This document shows, piece after piece, positions 8,670-17,178 of a DNA stretch of 64,000 bases. A program made the translations under genes and the position numbers. Under the pieces are notes generated by a model, which did no database searches, was not told where the DNA came from, and worked only from the letters and a program-made list of their open reading frames with translations. The DNA comes from Deltaproteobacteria bacterium (lineage in GTDB: Bacteria > Desulfobacterota > Binatia > Binatales > Binataceae). Position 1 is the stretch's first letter. Every line of letters starts with the position of its first letter. The stretch is from assembly GCA_021780225.1 (NCBI GenBank), contig JAJXZF010000069.1, positions 1 to 64,000 of the forward strand, given 5' to 3'.

Positions 8670-9613
8670 TCCGAAAACCGTTGGGCCGCGGACTCGACGC
8701 CCTGATTGGAACCGCCGCGCCGGAAGCCACGCCGCCCGCCGCATCGCCCGCGCCGGAGGATGGCGCGGCGCTGCTCACGGTCGCGCCCGATCGCGTGGTT
8801 CCAAGCCCGTTGCAGCCGCGCCGCCATTTCGATTCCGACAAACTGGCCGAACTGGCCGAGGCAATCAAAAGCCAGGGGATTATCGAGCCGCTGGTGGCGC
8901 GACCGATCGCCGGCGAGGACGGAGAGCGACGTTATGAACTGATCGCGGGCGAACGGCGGCTGCGCGCGGCGAAAATTGCGGGACTGGAACGCGTTCCGAT
9001 CGTGGTGCGCGAGGTCGATGACCGTGGCGCGCTGGAGATGTCGCTGGTCGAGAATCTGGCGCGCGAGGAGCTTAATCCGATCGAAGAGGCGCGCGCCTTC
9101 GTGCGGCTGAACCGCGAATTCGATCTCAGCCACGAACGGATCGCCGCGCGAATCGGCAAAAGCCGGCCCTATGTGACCAACACGATGCGTCTGTTGGAGC
9201 TGCCGATTCCGGTGGTCGAGATGGTCGCCGCCGGCGCGATCAGCGCCGGACAAGCGCGGCCGCTGCTGGCGCTGGGCTCGGCGGACGAGCAGATTGCGGC
9301 GGCGCGGCGAATCGCGGAACAGAAAATATCCGCGCGCGGCGCCGAGCGGATCGCGAGCGGGGCGCGGCCCGCCGCCCGTAGCAACCGGCCGTCATCGGCG
9401 GAAACCGGCGCGGGCGCGGATGAACCGATCGATCCCAATCTCGGGGCGTTGGCCGAACGGATTCAGCGCGCGATGCGCCGCAAGGTCAGAATCGCGCCGC
9501 AACATGGACGGGCGCCGGGGCGAGTCGAGATCGAGTATTACAACGACGCCGACCTGACCACGCTGGCGCAAATTTTGACGCTGGCGGGGCGCGCCGTCCA
9601 CGGCGAGAAGTGA
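8666..9613 (+). CDS. parB: Chromosome partitioning protein ParB (Spo0J)
   Basis: A 315-residue ParB. It begins KPLGRGLDALIG, has the CTP-binding GERRYELIAGERRLRAAK segment, the NLAREELNPIEEA block, and a helix-turn-helix around LSHERIAARIGKSRPYVTN. A C-terminal dimerisation domain follows a variable linker. ATG 8666 overlaps the parA stop (ATGA). A longer frame from 8618 is unlikely. It should bind the three parS copies found in this cluster. Confidence 0.96.
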   Translation: MIRKPLGRGLDALIGTAAPEATPPAASPAPEDGAALLTVAPDRVVPSPLQPRRHFDSDKLAELAEAIKSQGIIEPLVARPIAGEDGERRYELIAGERRLRAAKIAGLERVPIVVREVDDRGALEMSLVENLAREELNPIEEARAFVRLNREFDLSHERIAARIGKSRPYVTNTMRLLELPIPVVEMVAAGAISAGQARPLLALGSADEQIAAARRIAEQKISARGAERIASGARPAARSNRPSSAETGAGADEPIDPNLGALAERIQRAMRRKVRIAPQHGRAPGRVEIEYYNDADLTTLAQILTLAGRAVHGEK

Positions 9614-9633
9614 CGCCGGCGCGTGTTGGTTAT

Positions 9634-10491
9634 TTAAGACCTGCGAATTGCTGTAAATTCCGATTCGTGGGCAATTTGTCCGTCGCGCCTAATTCGCGTC
9701 TTGCGCACTGTATCGACGCCACGGTGTTCGACCTCAAAATCGACGAAGTTGATTTCATCGCCGCGCCCACTGAAACATTCATGAAAAGCTTTGAGAAGCG
9801 AGACCTCATCAAGCAATTGTGCTGTCGGTTTAGGATTATTTCGGGGACTCGGAATGGTCGCGGGAAAGACATAAATACAAGGAGGAGGAAGTGGATAACG
9901 TGCGACTACAATTTGCCGACCGATATCACCCGCCAATTTAGGACACGGACGACCAATTGTGCCGCAAACCATATCCCAAACAATCAAACCATCGACACGT
10001 TGCTCTCGCGAAATAATTTCAGCGCTCAAGCGGGTGTGAATGCCTGACCAAGCATTACGGCGAGGATCAGCGCCGGGATTCGTACATACGCTCCAAATTA
10101 CGAATTCATTGGCATTAGGGGGTCGCTCAAAGATGTTAGTATTATTTCCGTCGAGACACCCCTTCAATTCGATTGCCGCGACTCGGCCAGACTGCAAGTG
10201 TACTGTGTAGTCATATCGATTCGCGGAGCCGGAAGGCTCCCATTCTGAGATGAACCCGCGATCCTGTAAAAAGTTCAAAATATCGCGGGCAAATTCTCTC
10301 TTTTCTCCCATAGTAGCGGAAAATTGGCCGCGTATGCGTTCGATCGTGCCACGGAATAGTCCGCTGTTATAGAACTCTTCTTCAGTTAGGCCATGCGACC
10401 CGAGCTGGTGAGCTTCGGTTTTCAGAATTTCCGTGTAATCCTCGATGAGTTTCCGAAGATTCGGATTTTTAGAGCAGGGAATGACGCTCAT
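9634..10491 (-). CDS. Type II restriction endonuclease (PD-(D/E)XK-like) paired with a C5 methyltransferase
   Basis: A 285-residue protein. I see a nuclease-like core: RYDYTVHLQSGRVAAIELKG supplies an Asp and an E-x-K, and a downstream RLSAEIISREQRVDGLIVWD block is typical of restriction enzymes of C5-methyltransferase operons. It overlaps the end of the methyltransferase gene by four bases (ATGA), so the two are coupled. It is more A+T-rich than parB, with which it converges after only 20 bp. Family assignment rests on context and the active-site pattern; specificity is unknown. Confidence 0.72.
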   Translation of the reverse strand: MSVIPCSKNPNLRKLIEDYTEILKTEAHQLGSHGLTEEEFYNSGLFRGTIERIRGQFSATMGEKREFARDILNFLQDRGFISEWEPSGSANRYDYTVHLQSGRVAAIELKGCLDGNNTNIFERPPNANEFVIWSVCTNPGADPRRNAWSGIHTRLSAEIISREQRVDGLIVWDMVCGTIGRPCPKLAGDIGRQIVVARYPLPPPCIYVFPATIPSPRNNPKPTAQLLDEVSLLKAFHECFSGRGDEINFVDFEVEHRGVDTVRKTRIRRDGQIAHESEFTAIRRS

Positions 10492-11633
10492 GCCGCCAAC
10501 GTCGGTCGCGCTTCCAAGCGGTCAATGATTGGTTCAAGGATGTATTTTGTGAGATGACGGACGACTGGTACAACAACGCCATCGCCTACCAAGTGATAAG
10601 CTTCATTATAATTTCGAGGCAGTTGGTAATGGTCAGGTAATCCCATGAGCCGCGCAGCCTCGCGGCTTGAAATCAGTCTAATTTTAATCGAATTGTTCTC
10701 GACCACAATGATCGACTGTCTACTGGATCCTCCGGCAGGAGTGCGGAGACATCCAGCGAGGTCATCGAAACGAACCTCGGCTCGTTGAAGCGGGCGGCCG
10801 TATTCGTCGCGACGAGTTCGTTTATACAAGGTTCCTATCACTTGCTGATTTTCTCTCGCAGCGCGATCGAGCTTTTCACGATTTATATCGCTCATCATCG
10901 AGAGTAGGCGATCTACTTCCTCGATCGAAAGCCACTGCGCGTCGGTAGGAGTACTTTCGATAATGTCAGCGAGCTTAACCTTCCGTCGCGCCGGTGGCGG
11001 GAGCCGCCACCAAATCCAATTTTGAATTACGTCTTTGGGGAGCTTGAGGCAGGCAGCAACTAAAGCGCGGCCATGCCATAGCTTAGTCGGATCATCGGAA
11101 ATTAACTGCTCTGGAATTTCGACGTCGGATTTAACCGCGACGATAAAAAGTCGCGGTCGAGACTGCGGCACGAAGGGTTTGGCGTCAATTACCAAAGCGC
11201 CGAATCTATAGCCTGCTTCGGTCAAGGCCCGGCTGATTGCCGCGAAATCACGACCAGAATGTGAGGTAAGCGTTCCGCAAACGTTTTCCAGAACCAAGAG
11301 TTCCCCCGCACGGTTTTCACCAATTAGCGCCTTGACCAATTTCCAGAACGGCCAGAACGTTCCTGAGCGGTCTCCTTTGAGCCCCGCACCTGCGCCAGCG
11401 AGCGAGAGGTCTTGGCAAGGAAAGGAAGCCCAAATGAGGTTCGGCTTACCCGGGATATCTCGCGAAGTTAGTGAAGCTACGTCAGCAATTTTCAGCGCTT
11501 GGTGGCCCCAATTCGACTTGTAGGCCTCGCCCTTCTTTAAATCGAAGTCATTGGCGAAAAGACATCGCCAACTCGAACCCAGCCCAGCGCGAGCCATGCC
11601 GCCGCCCGCGAAGAACTCATAGAATTCTCGCAT
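10488..11633 (-). CDS. DNA (cytosine-5-)-methyltransferase
   Basis: A complete 381-residue C5 methylase. Motif I FFAGGGMARAGLG; motif IV ASFPCQDLSLAG with catalytic C73; motif VI LENVCG (E116); motif VIII QSRPRLFIV; motif IX RLISSREAARLMGLP; motif X HLVGDGVVVPVV. It makes 5-methylcytosine at a site protected from the neighbouring nuclease. A divergent Vsr gene begins 160 bp upstream, fitting repair of T:G mismatches that arise when 5-methylcytosine deaminates. Confidence 0.93.
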   Translation of the reverse strand: MREFYEFFAGGGMARAGLGSSWRCLFANDFDLKKGEAYKSNWGHQALKIADVASLTSRDIPGKPNLIWASFPCQDLSLAGAGAGLKGDRSGTFWPFWKLVKALIGENRAGELLVLENVCGTLTSHSGRDFAAISRALTEAGYRFGALVIDAKPFVPQSRPRLFIVAVKSDVEIPEQLISDDPTKLWHGRALVAACLKLPKDVIQNWIWWRLPPPARRKVKLADIIESTPTDAQWLSIEEVDRLLSMMSDINREKLDRAARENQQVIGTLYKRTRRDEYGRPLQRAEVRFDDLAGCLRTPAGGSSRQSIIVVENNSIKIRLISSREAARLMGLPDHYQLPRNYNEAYHLVGDGVVVPVVRHLTKYILEPIIDRLEARPTLAA

Positions 11634-11793
11634 GTCGGCCGCCCTCCTCCCCGTCGTTCTCCAACCGAAATCGTTCTGTTCTGAAGCTAATGGACCCGAA
11701 TTTCGCGTGCAACCGCTTTCGCCGGATTTTTAGAGTTTGCGATACTCCTCAAAGTTTGCCGAATATCCCGGCAATGAGGAATCTCGAAATGTG

Positions 11794-12228
11794 ATGGCAA
11801 AAAAGCGGAAGGAGGAGCCGGAGGAGCGGTCGCGGATTATGCGCGCGGTCAAATCGCGCGACACCGCGCCGGAGTTGCGCGTGCGGCGGATCGTGCATCG
11901 GATGGGCTTTCGCTTCAGCCTGAAGCGCGCCGATTTGCCTGGCAAACCCGATTTGGCTTTGCCGAAATATCGAGCGGCGATTTTCGTCCACGGATGTTTC
12001 TGGCACGGCCATCGATGCCGCCGCGGCGCGCGCGTGCCGAAGACCAACGCCGAGTACTGGCGCGCGAAGGTGGCGCGCAATCGGGCGCGGGATCGGCGGG
12101 TGGCGGCGGAGTTGCGAGCGCAAGGATGGCGGGTGCTGGCGATATACGAATGCGCGCTCAAGCGCGAAGCGGCGGTTGAAAAGCGGATTGAAAAGTTCCT
12201 GCGCCAGAGCCAGGGTGGCGTCCTCTAA
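11794..12228 (+). CDS. vsr: Very short patch repair endonuclease (Vsr)
   Basis: A 144-residue Vsr-like enzyme with the family blocks SRIMRAVKSRDTAPELRVRR, MGFRF, DLPGKPDLALPKYRAAIFVHGCFWHGHRC and a terminal RVLAIYECAL. Vsr nicks next to T:G mismatches left by deaminated 5-methylcytosine. ATG 11794 is used; GTG 11791 is an alternative. The last codons and the TAA lie inside the left end of a dispersed repeat starting at 12217, so the C-terminal four residues are repeat-derived. Confidence 0.92.
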   Translation: MAKKRKEEPEERSRIMRAVKSRDTAPELRVRRIVHRMGFRFSLKRADLPGKPDLALPKYRAAIFVHGCFWHGHRCRRGARVPKTNAEYWRAKVARNRARDRRVAAELRAQGWRVLAIYECALKREAAVEKRIEKFLRQSQGGVL

Positions 12229-12486
12229 ATAAGTTTGCACTCCGCGTCGATCTTGCGATCCGCCTGGATGCCCGGATCAAGTCCGGGCATGACCAACGCT
12301 GTGCGTCATCGCCGGGCCCAGACCCGGCAATCCATCTTGAGGCGCCCACGGTGTCACAATGGGTTGCATGCCAACCGTGCGTCATTGCCGGGCCCAGACC
12401 CGGCAATCCATCCCTGGTCGCCTCGCGTGGGCGATTTGCGCGCCGAGCCGACAAGGCATCAGGTGGAAGTTATTTGCGGGACACCA
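12217..12486. repeat. Dispersed ~270-bp repeat with imperfect inverted ends, copy 1 (MITE/REP-like)
   Basis: The left end reads GGCGTCCTCTAAATAAGTT. The right end, inverted, contains AAATAACTTCCACCTGA. Between them are a GCCCGGATCAAGTCCGGGC hairpin and two direct copies (about 12301 and 12378) of a GTGCGTCAT...CGGCAATCCATC unit that folds on CCGGG arms. The same structure recurs at 20429. There is no coding capacity. The gap 12229-12782 is otherwise this element plus the hairpin at 12604. Confidence 0.8.
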
Positions 12487-12603
12487 CACCAGGGACGCTC
12501 CGCGCGAGTTCGCATGGCTAATATGGGCACGCGAAGATTTTTCCTGAGAGCAGCGGTTCCAGAATCCCGCCCAATTCAAAATCATCAATCGCCATCGACG
12601 TTT

Positions 12604-12726
12604 TTGTCATTCTGAGCGCAGCGAAGAATCCCGGGATTCTTCACTCCGCTCCGCTTCGCTCAGAATGACAAACCGGCTTGTGCAGAGCTTCCCTGGCTGC
12701 GCTGAGGACAGGCTCAGCATGACAAA
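12604..12726. repeat. TTGTCATTCTGAGCG palindromic repeat with a degenerate half copy
   Basis: TTGTCATTCTGAGCG at 12604 is inverted as CGCTCAGAATGACAAA ending at 12672, with AGAATCCCGGGATTCT at the tip, so the unit forms a long hairpin. A second GCTGAGGACAGGCTCAGC palindrome followed by ATGACAAAA lies at about 12699-12726. Repeats of this look are widespread between bacterial genes. Here it may end the arnT-like and vsr transcripts. Confidence 0.7.
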
Positions 12727-12782
12727 AATAGGCTTGGAGCTTGGAGTATTTTGACCGGCGGAGGTTCGCTGAGGCGGCGCAT

Positions 12783-14510
12783 TTATCGACAGGTTTCTTC
12801 AGAATATAAATAATCGATTATCGATAATCGAAAGTGGGGAAAGAAATTTAACTGCTCCGGCCAACTCGGGACGGCCGCGGCGTAGGCTGGCCCGCGCCGC
12901 AGCAGCACGAGCCGCGGCCGTCCCGAGCTGGTGGTCAGCACCGGCCGCAAATCAAGCGCCTGATCTTTGATCCGCTCCCAGAGGCCGAGCGGAACCAGCA
13001 CGTAGCCGGGGGGCGCGTCGCCGAGCTTGCCGGAGATGCGCGGCGCGGTGCGATGGAGATAGAAGAGCAGCGGCGCCGGTTCGTCCTCGAATCGATACAG
13101 ATAGAGCGGCTCGGCGGGGCCGACCACGCGGTTGATTTCGGCGGCCGCCGCACGGAACGAATCGTTGGCGCAATCGCGCACTTCTTTGGCCGGCAGATAG
13201 AAAAAGTTGACCGTGATCATGATGACGGCCGCGGCGACCGTTCCCATCCGCAAAAATCGTCCCGCGCGCCGGCGCGCGAGGCGTTCGATCCACCAGGCGA
13301 TCACGACGGCCAGAATCGGCCAGCTCGGCAGCAGATAGGCGCGCCGTTTGTACGCGGCGATCGAAAAGAAAATTACGGTCGTCAGATAGAAAATCGCTCC
13401 AAGGCGAACGGCGGCGCGCGCTCTGGGCGCGGCCAGCGGATCGTCGCCGATCGCGGAGTCGAGCGCGGGCAGGAACATCATCCGCAGGCTGGTCAAAAAC
13501 GAGAGCGGGTTCTGGCGCGGCCGGCTCGGTGGATCGGGCGGCGGCTGATCGGCGGCCACGGTCCGCCAGCGCAGCGCCGCATAGACGGCGACGGGGGCGA
13601 TCAGGCTGAACGGAAACGAGTTGAACAGGAGCGGCTTCAGGTAATACCACGGCGGCATCGCGCCCAGCGCGCCGAAAAATCGCCCGAAGTTTTCGCTGCC
13701 GATCTGGCGGTCGAGGAAGCCGTAGCGCCGTCCGAACAGGCAGGCCGCGTACCAGCTTGCGCCGAGCAGCACGGTCGTGGCGGCGGGACCCGGCGTGGCG
13801 AGCCGCAGAATCTCCAGCGGGCGGCGTTCGGCGACGAGAAAAATAGCGATCGCGAGCGCGGGGAGCATCGCACCCACCGGTCCTTTGGCGAGGACGCCGA
13901 GGCCGAGCGCGGCGGCGAGCAGATAACGCAGGGCATCGCGGCCGCGCCGGCCGGGAGCGGGGGCGGCGCCGGGCGCGCCGCGCGGCGCATACCACCACAT
14001 GAAGGCGAACAGCGCGAGCGTCTCGCATACGGCGAGCGTCATATCGACGCGGCCGATGCGCGCGTTTTCCACATATTGATAGGAGCCGGCGAGAATCAGG
14101 CCGGCGAGCGCGGCGGCGTCCGGGCCGAGAAAATCGAGCGCGAAGGCGAGCGTCAGGATGATGCCGGCGATCGCATAGAGGGCGGTCGGCAGGCGCAGGT
14201 TCCACGCCGTGACGCGATGGATTCCGGCGATGCGGTCGATGGCGGTCGCGGTCCAATGGAAGAGCGGCGGCTTGTACATCGGGGCGCCGCCGTTTTCGAG
14301 CGGGAAGAGCAGGTGGCCGTTTTCGACCATCTGTTGCAGAAAAACGGCTTCCACAGCTTCGTTCGCGCCGCATACGTCGGCGGCGCCGAGCCGATGGAGG
14401 CTGACGGCGGCGAGCGCGGCGACGGCGGCGGCGAGCGCAAGCCGCTGGGACCATCGCAGCGGCGGCCGGCGGGAACGCGCGGCGCTATCGGTAACGGCGG
14501 AAGGTTCCAT
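12783..14510 (-). CDS. ArnT/PMT-like membrane glycosyltransferase
   Basis: A 575-residue multi-span membrane protein of the GT-C lipid-linked sugar transferase superfamily. After an N-terminal membrane helix comes an acidic loop region (GANEAVEAVFLQQMVENG) and the family-typical GAPMYKPPLFHWTATAID; many hydrophobic helices and a periplasmic C-terminal domain follow. Relatives transfer sugars from undecaprenyl or dolichyl phosphate to lipid A or proteins; donor and acceptor are unknown. The start is set at ATG 14510. Frame openness further upstream is only GC bias. It lies downstream of the NAGS-like gene and may share its transcript. Confidence 0.85.
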   Translation of the reverse strand: MEPSAVTDSAARSRRPPLRWSQRLALAAAVAALAAVSLHRLGAADVCGANEAVEAVFLQQMVENGHLLFPLENGGAPMYKPPLFHWTATAIDRIAGIHRVTAWNLRLPTALYAIAGIILTLAFALDFLGPDAAALAGLILAGSYQYVENARIGRVDMTLAVCETLALFAFMWWYAPRGAPGAAPAPGRRGRDALRYLLAAALGLGVLAKGPVGAMLPALAIAIFLVAERRPLEILRLATPGPAATTVLLGASWYAACLFGRRYGFLDRQIGSENFGRFFGALGAMPPWYYLKPLLFNSFPFSLIAPVAVYAALRWRTVAADQPPPDPPSRPRQNPLSFLTSLRMMFLPALDSAIGDDPLAAPRARAAVRLGAIFYLTTVIFFSIAAYKRRAYLLPSWPILAVVIAWWIERLARRRAGRFLRMGTVAAAVIMITVNFFYLPAKEVRDCANDSFRAAAAEINRVVGPAEPLYLYRFEDEPAPLLFYLHRTAPRISGKLGDAPPGYVLVPLGLWERIKDQALDLRPVLTTSSGRPRLVLLRRGPAYAAAVPSWPEQLNFFPHFRLSIIDYLYSEETCR

Positions 14511-14590
14511 CAGAACGGCCAAATCGTAGCGGATGCGGCGTGCGAGGGCGAAGCGCGTGGAAAGATTGGTCCGCGCGGCGAGCGCGGCGG

Positions 14591-15772
14591 TCAGACCAGA
14601 TCGCAGCGGAAGATCGCGAGGCGGGCGATGCGGGCCTTTTCGTACCCGCGCCATTTGGCGGCCGCGATTTTGCCGGGCGCGACGCGGCGAAAGCGGATGC
14701 GTCCGAAACGCAGGCGGGCGAAGAAGCGGGCGGCGCGCTCTTCGGAGGTGCAGGCGAAGACGTAATGCAGGCGGCGCGTGCGGGCCTCGGCGACGACTTC
14801 GCGCAGCAGTTCGGTGGCCACGCCCTCGCCGAGAAAACGGGTGAGGGTGTAGAGCGCGGTGATTTCGCCGGCGCGCTCGCGGCGATAGGGTTCGGTGAGC
14901 AGGGCGCAGATGCCGGCGAGGTGCTCGTCGCCGACGCGGTAGCCGAAGCACGAGGGCAGCAGCGAGGCGATTTCGGAAGCGCTGCGATGGAGCAGGAAGC
15001 CTTCGTTCTGGCCGCGGCGAATCAGCGCTTCGACTTCCTCGAAATCATCGATCGAAATCTGACGTACGTTCGCGTAGCGCTGTTCGGTCAGGAGCGTGCC
15101 GCTGCCGAGGAAGCTGAAGAGTTCTTCATAGACGCCGCGGGGCGTGGTCAGATTGACGGAGGCGACGCCGTCGAGCAGGGCGCGGCGGGCGGCGCGGATG
15201 GTGGTGCGGCGCAGCTTGTCGGTTTCGAGGCCGAGCGCGCGGCGGATGCGGCGCAGATCGACGAAGGAGTCGATTTCGCCCTCCTTGTCGCGCAGGCCGC
15301 CGCCCCGCCCGAGCATCAGGAGCTTGAAGACGCGCAGGCGGCTGGCGAGTTCCTGGGCGAAGACGACGAGGTCGTCGGGATCGCCGGTCTCGGCCGCGGC
15401 GACGACGATCGAGCCGGCGCGCAGGCCCTGCCAGATTTGCGCGACAGCGGAATCGGGCGGATAGGGCCGGGTGCGCAAGCCGGTGGCGGGATTGAAGCTC
15501 GCCGGCTCCGCCGTGAGCATCCGCCCGAGCCGTTTCACCAGATGCGGGAGCGCGCCGGCCGACGCGATCACGATGCAGCGGGTCTGGTTGCGGCGCAGCT
15601 CGCGCAGCGTTTTGACCAGCGAATCGAGCTCGCTGAGCCGTTCGCCGCTCGGCGGAATCAGGGCGAAGAGCAGGCTTTTGCCGTAAAATTCTTCCAGATA
15701 GAAAGTTTTTTCGGTGAATTGCGGCGGGCGCGCCGAGCGCGCCGCGGGATCGATAATTTCGATTTCGTTCAA
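14591..15772 (-). CDS. Amino-acid N-acetyltransferase (N-acetylglutamate synthase-like; kinase-fold plus GNAT)
   Basis: A two-domain protein of about 393 residues. The N-terminal half has an amino-acid-kinase-like fold (EKTFYLEEFYGKSLLFAL, then GLRTRPYPPDSAVAQIW). The C-terminal third is a GNAT acetyltransferase (VRQISIDDFEEVEALIRRG, then AGEITALYTLTRFLGEGVAT). This architecture is that of ArgA-type N-acetylglutamate synthases, first step of arginine synthesis. No ATG or GTG is available; TTG 15772 is chosen, and the frame stays open to a TTG at 15922 that would overlap the Rrf2 gene. No other arg genes are nearby, so the substrate is inferred. Confidence 0.75.
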   Translation of the reverse strand: MNEIEIIDPAARSARPPQFTEKTFYLEEFYGKSLLFALIPPSGERLSELDSLVKTLRELRRNQTRCIVIASAGALPHLVKRLGRMLTAEPASFNPATGLRTRPYPPDSAVAQIWQGLRAGSIVVAAAETGDPDDLVVFAQELASRLRVFKLLMLGRGGGLRDKEGEIDSFVDLRRIRRALGLETDKLRRTTIRAARRALLDGVASVNLTTPRGVYEELFSFLGSGTLLTEQRYANVRQISIDDFEEVEALIRRGQNEGFLLHRSASEIASLLPSCFGYRVGDEHLAGICALLTEPYRRERAGEITALYTLTRFLGEGVATELLREVVAEARTRRLHYVFACTSEERAARFFARLRFGRIRFRRVAPGKIAAAKWRGYEKARIARLAIFRCDLV

Positions 15773-15887
15773 TTCAGCGATCCGATTCCGGGCGAGCGGT
15801 ATGGAAGGCGAAGCCAAGCGCGGGAATGCCGATCGAATGCGAGCGTGCGAGCCGGAGCCTGGTTCAATGGCGGCGCGCCGGGCGGAT

Positions 15888-16382
15888 TCAATGCTTGGCC
15901 GACGCGGCGAACGCGGCGGCAAACGGGCGGACGGCCGCCGGCGCGGCGGACGCGCCCAGCGGAGGACTGCTGGGCCGCGACAGCGCGATTTCGCTGATCG
16001 TGGTGTGCGAGAAGATATCGAGCAGCATCCGCTGACCCTCCTCCCATACCCGGAACATCCGGCAGGTCGGCTGCAGACTGCATTGAGGGGCGCCCTCGAC
16101 GCAGAGGTTGAGAGCGATCGGACCTTCGACCGCCTCGATCACGTCGCGGAACGAGATCGACTCGGGCGGACGGGCGAGTTGATAACCGCCGCCGGGACCG
16201 CGCCGCGCGCGCACCAATCCGCCGCGCATCAGGTCGCGGATGACCTTTTCGAGATAGTATTTGGGAATATGTTCGGTGCGGGCGATTTCCGAGCCGCGGG
16301 CGACGCCGTCGGGATTGTCGGCCAGATGAATCATGGCGCGCAGGGCGTATTCGATCTTTCGCGGAATCTGCATCAGGCTCAT
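15888..16382 (-). CDS. Rrf2-family transcriptional regulator with three Fe-S-type cysteines
   Basis: A 164-residue Rrf2 protein. The winged helix-turn-helix spans about residues 8-80 (RKIEYALRAMIHLADN, then EIARTEHIPKYYLEKVIRDL and GGLVRARRGPGGGYQLAR). Three cysteines in CVEGAPQCSLQPTC match the cluster-binding spacing of IscR/NsrR-type sensors. The C-terminal 30 residues are Ala/Pro-rich. It starts within the last codons of riboflavin synthase (4-bp overlap). It probably senses Fe-S supply, NO or redox state; its targets are unknown. Confidence 0.9.
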   Translation of the reverse strand: MSLMQIPRKIEYALRAMIHLADNPDGVARGSEIARTEHIPKYYLEKVIRDLMRGGLVRARRGPGGGYQLARPPESISFRDVIEAVEGPIALNLCVEGAPQCSLQPTCRMFRVWEEGQRMLLDIFSHTTISEIALSRPSSPPLGASAAPAAVRPFAAAFAASAKH

Positions 16383-17032
16383 AGCGCGTCTCCCGGCGCC
16401 GCGGCGATGGTCCGCGCGGCGGCGCGCTTGCGGCCGTTGGACGAAGCCGGTCCGAGAATACGCTCGACGTATTTGACCAGCATGTCGCTTTCGACGTTGA
16501 CCCGACCGCCCGGGCCTTTATGGCCGAGCGTGGTCATTTTAAGCGTATGGGGAATCAAGGCGACCGAGAAACGCCGGCCCTTGATTTTGAAAACGGTCAG
16601 GCTCACGCCGTCGAGCGTGACGGAGCCTTTTTCGACCAGGTAGCGCGCCTGCGCCGCCGGAACCTCGAAGGTGTAGAGGCGCGAGCCGCCTTCGGGCTTG
16701 ATCGAGACGATTTGGCCGACGCCGTCGACGTGGCCGGAGACCAGATGGCCGCCGATCAGCTTGCCCAGCGTGAGGCATCGTTCGAGATTCACCCGATCGC
16801 CGGGTTTGAGTTCTCCGAGCACGGTGCGGCGCAGCGATTCGGCGGAAACGTCGGCGGTGAAAGCGTTCTTGCGCTTCCCGGTGACGGTCATGCAGGCGCC
16901 GTTGATCGCGATCGATTCGCCGAGCTTGATACGCGCGATCGGAAGCGCGGTGCGGATCGTCAGGACGACGCCGTCGGCGGCGCCTGCGATCGCTGCGACG
17001 GTGGCCAAATCCTCAACAATTCCAGTAAACAT
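16379..17032 (-). CDS. ribE: Riboflavin synthase, alpha subunit
   Basis: A 217-residue two-barrel riboflavin synthase. It starts with the diagnostic MFTGIVEDLATV and shows the internal duplication: GESIAINGACMTVT in the first barrel and KGSVTLDGVSLTVF in the second, plus IGGHLVSGHVDGVG. It dismutates two 6,7-dimethyl-8-ribityllumazine molecules into riboflavin. Other rib genes are absent from the window. No FMN riboswitch is recognisable in the 146-bp upstream gap. It leads a likely operon with the Rrf2 regulator. Confidence 0.97.
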   Translation of the reverse strand: MFTGIVEDLATVAAIAGAADGVVLTIRTALPIARIKLGESIAINGACMTVTGKRKNAFTADVSAESLRRTVLGELKPGDRVNLERCLTLGKLIGGHLVSGHVDGVGQIVSIKPEGGSRLYTFEVPAAQARYLVEKGSVTLDGVSLTVFKIKGRRFSVALIPHTLKMTTLGHKGPGGRVNVESDMLVKYVERILGPASSNGRKRAAARTIAAAPGDAL

Positions 17033-17178
17033 GACGCGATAAGAGCGGTGAATACTCCAGAAAAATCATACTTATTTCATAGAGCGACCGCAACCTCGCC
17101 GCGGCCGCCGGACCGAATTCAGCGGGCCGGTTTGCACCCGCGCGCGGGCGCGCCGGATAATCGCGGACGGAAAAGATC

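Noticed and set aside
12235-12615. 126-codon frame across the dispersed repeat
   Set aside because: Made of REP-like repeat sequence; no homology pattern or ribosome site.
13053-14765. 570-codon open frame on the plus strand opposite the ArnT-like gene
   Set aside because: Arg/Gly/Glu-rich with no domain; an antisense shadow caused by high third-position GC. The minus-strand frame has clear membrane helices and motifs.
17033-17178. FMN riboswitch before riboflavin synthase
   Set aside because: The gap is short and lacks the conserved RFN helices I could recognise.
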